Assembly: GCA_002305765.1 (NCBI GenBank)
Contig: DBQU01000068.1
Location: 1-64,000, forward strand
DNA from: Deltaproteobacteria bacterium UBA1386
GTDB lineage: Bacteria > Desulfobacterota > Syntrophorhabdia > Syntrophorhabdales > Syntrophorhabdaceae
Direction: 5' to 3'
DNA length: 64,000 bases
The position numbers were made by a program, and so were the translations under genes. Positions 62,571 through 64,000 of the stretch are shown piece after piece (the first letter of the stretch is position 1; each line of letters starts with the position of its first letter). The notes beneath the pieces are model-generated. The model saw only the letters and a list, made by a program, of their open reading frames with translations, made no database searches and was not told the DNA's origin.

Positions 62571-63730
62571 TGCGCCTCCCTCGTGGGCCGGCGGGCGCCT
62601 TCAAGCCTGTGCCAGTAATAGTTGTTGGCCCGCACCCTTGCCTTGTGCATTCTGCACAGGTGCGTCGCCCTCTGGTAGATCGTTCCCGTTTCGGCACAGT
62701 CGTAATTGGCCCCCTGACACCAGGCACAGCCCGTCGCGACCTCGCAGTCGATACACTCGGGGCGGCTCTGGCTCACAAGGTCAAGGGCCAGAAAGGGGCG
62801 CAGCCTGTTCCTGTCGAGCCCCTCGAAGCAGTTGCCCACCGGGGGGAACTTCCTGTTCACGAGAGAGAAGGGCGTGAACCTGTGGCAGGGGTAGAAGTCT
62901 CCCCGTGGGTCGATGGCCAGCATCCTGCCGGCACCGCACCAGTTGTTGTTGTCCGTCCGCGGACGGCCTATCGTCTCGGAGAAGAAGGAGCAGGTGTGGT
63001 CCGTGAAGAACTCCCCGTCGATAATGGCATCGGCGAGACCCACGAGCTCATCCTCGAGGATGGCATCGTCGCCATCCTTCCACACGTCCTCGAAGACGAC
63101 GTTGATGCTGACGTGCTTGATGCCAAGGCCATACAGATGGAGGACGCTCTCCCGGATGAAGGGGAGGTCGTCGCTCGCGACGGTGACCTTTGTGGCGGCG
63201 ACGGGGAACTGCTCGAGCCAGAGGGGGATGTTCCTGGCGGTGTCGTCGTACGACCCCTTCCCCGAAGGGTAGATCCTGTGCATGTTGTGCTTGCGCGGCG
63301 TCCCGTCGATGGTCACACCGATGCTGAGGTCGGGCCTGTTCCTTCTTATGAAATCCTGGACCTTTTCGCTGCCGTAGAGTATGCCGTTCGTCGTCAGGCT
63401 GAACCGGTGGCTGTCGAGCCAGGGGTGCTTCTCACGGGAGAGTTTCTCCTTGATGTACTCGCATATCTCATCGATGAGGTCGATCTCCAGGAAGGGCTCG
63501 CCGCCGATAAAGTCCCAGACGATGGACCTTTCGGGGAAGAGGTCCGGGTTCTCCACCAGATAGTCTATCGACCGCTTTGCCGTATCGAAGCTCATACGGT
63601 TCCTGGAGTTCTTCCCGACGAGATAGCAGTAACGGCAGCGCAGTTGACAGTCCTCGGTCACCACGAAGGTCACCGTCTTTGCGATGGATTCCTGCCACAC
63701 GGCGGGCGCTCTGGCGATGGTCTTTTCCAT
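62567..63730 (-). CDS. Radical SAM/SPASM peptide maturase, CXXX-repeat target type
   Basis: 387 aa. Radical SAM motif C28-x3-C32-x2-C35 (CQLRCRYC) and the GGEPF SAM-binding strand at 76-80. C-terminal SPASM domain with cysteines at 265, 282, 301, 326, 329, 335, 338, 345 and 359, enough for two auxiliary clusters. This architecture modifies ribosomal peptides, for example by thioether or C-C cross-links. The precursor with CXXX repeats lies 95 bp upstream. Target and bond type are inferred. ATG 63730 has only a weak ribosome site. Confidence 0.93.
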   Translation of the reverse strand: MEKTIARAPAVWQESIAKTVTFVVTEDCQLRCRYCYLVGKNSRNRMSFDTAKRSIDYLVENPDLFPERSIVWDFIGGEPFLEIDLIDEICEYIKEKLSREKHPWLDSHRFSLTTNGILYGSEKVQDFIRRNRPDLSIGVTIDGTPRKHNMHRIYPSGKGSYDDTARNIPLWLEQFPVAATKVTVASDDLPFIRESVLHLYGLGIKHVSINVVFEDVWKDGDDAILEDELVGLADAIIDGEFFTDHTCSFFSETIGRPRTDNNNWCGAGRMLAIDPRGDFYPCHRFTPFSLVNRKFPPVGNCFEGLDRNRLRPFLALDLVSQSRPECIDCEVATGCAWCQGANYDCAETGTIYQRATHLCRMHKARVRANNYYWHRLEGARRPTREAQ

Positions 63731-63749
63731 GTCGTTATCGGTCGTTGCT

Positions 63750-63783
63750 CCGGCTTCAGGCCCCTCTACCGGACTGAAGCCGG
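63750..63783 (-). terminator. Hairpin between precursor and maturase genes
   Basis: Perfect 10-bp stem CCGGCTTCAG (63750-63759) with CTGAAGCCGG (63774-63783) and a 14-nt loop. No T-tract follows, so it is more likely an attenuator or processing/stability stem than a full terminator. It would let the precursor be made in excess over the enzyme. Confidence 0.65.
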
Positions 63784-63825
63784 AATGGAATGGAGCTCTT
63801 CAGGGCTCTCGGGCCCCGGTGGCAC

Positions 63826-63993
63826 CTACTTGCTTACCGTGATGCACTCGTCCTTGCAGCCCGACAGGCACTGGCCCCCGCAGCCGCCTTTGCAACCGTC
63901 TGCCTCGGCCGTGTATGCCCCTGAGACACCCTTTGAAGCACCTGAGCATACAAAGCCGAAAGAAGGCACCGTCCTTCTTGCCATGCTGCTCAT
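63826..63993 (-). CDS. CXXX-repeat RiPP precursor peptide
   Basis: 55 aa from ATG 63993 (a second ATG is at 63984, and the true start may lie beyond the window edge). A leader of ~33 residues (SSMARRTVPSFGFVCSGAS, then GVSGAYTAEADG) precedes the core. The core is CKGG, CGGQ, CLSG, CKDE, CITV, that is five cysteines exactly four residues apart, then SK and TAG. Such CXXX tracts are the hallmark of radical SAM-modified targets in this class. It is too short for standard gene callers. It is transcribed in the same direction as the maturase 95 bp downstream. Confidence 0.9.
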   Translation of the reverse strand: MSSMARRTVPSFGFVCSGASKGVSGAYTAEADGCKGGCGGQCLSGCKDECITVSK

Positions 63994-64000
63994 CTGATCC

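Overview
This window is from a GC-rich Gram-negative bacterium, most likely a deltaproteobacterium in the broad sense (Desulfobacterota or syntroph-like). The evidence is Lol lipoprotein export, an outer-membrane porin, an autotransporter, many PAS/CHASE-type sensors, orphan periplasmic binding proteins, and a gene order around lysS, lolC and lolD. No rRNA, tRNA, CRISPR array or intact transposase was seen. The lineage is an inference from gene content only.

Layout. 1-5.3 kb (minus): an OppC/DppC-type permease, a B12-binding radical SAM protein, a FecR-like periplasmic protein and a CHASE2 adenylate/guanylate cyclase. A secreted WD40-caspase protein (5.5-8.5 kb) diverges from them. 8.7-13 kb: an orphan binding protein coupled to a large hybrid histidine kinase. 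13-16.7 kb: a structured intergenic element, a PAS-LuxR regulator and UDP-glucose dehydrogenase (ugd). 16.7-22.1 kb: a compact defence island (Shedu-type nuclease, DUF262 plus HEPN pair, PaeR7I/XhoI-type restriction-modification). It is bounded by the end of ugd and by a second, diverged copy of the last ~57 bp of ugd. 22.3-30.8 kb (minus): lolD, lolC/E, dus, a Tat-signal PLP decarboxylase broken by an in-frame TAG, lysS, rimO and a TIGR02757 protein. 31-44.6 kb: porin, small secreted proteins, a PAS protein with an H-box but no ATPase domain, MFS, tautomerase, a periplasmic metallo-beta-lactamase-fold hydrolase, a lipoprotein, a serine hydrolase, an ABC-F ATPase, a GIY-YIG protein and a DEAD-box helicase. 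44.6-55.9 kb: an HprK/PEPCK-like P-loop protein, an Fe-S flavoprotein, small membrane proteins, a flavin reductase, a universal stress protein, a cache-domain protein, a decayed ribB, a secreted serpin, a TPM-domain pair and an MFS exporter.

56-64 kb (minus) carries the most interesting system: a ribosomally made, post-translationally modified peptide locus. At the right edge lies a 55-residue Cys-rich precursor whose C-terminus is five consecutive CXXX repeats. It is followed by a radical SAM/SPASM maturase, a second SPASM-like cysteine protein overlapping it by 4 bp, an MsbA-like ABC exporter 8 bp later, and a kexin-like (S8 plus P domain) autotransporter protease. The reading order suggests synthesis, maturation, export and possibly surface processing of the peptide. 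The precursor fits the CXXX-repeat radical SAM target class known from bioinformatics; its product and activity are unknown to me. A perfect 10-bp hairpin sits between precursor and maturase, and a 19-bp inverted repeat overlaps the start of the protease gene.

Several loci are decaying or rearranged: ribB with an internal deletion and frame change, a serine-hydrolase 3' fragment, an amber-interrupted decarboxylase, and a zinc-ribbon protein lacking a normal start. Dispersed repeats (9-bp YTCAAGCSA units, a 52-bp repeat, a MITE-like element, strong palindromes) lie between genes.
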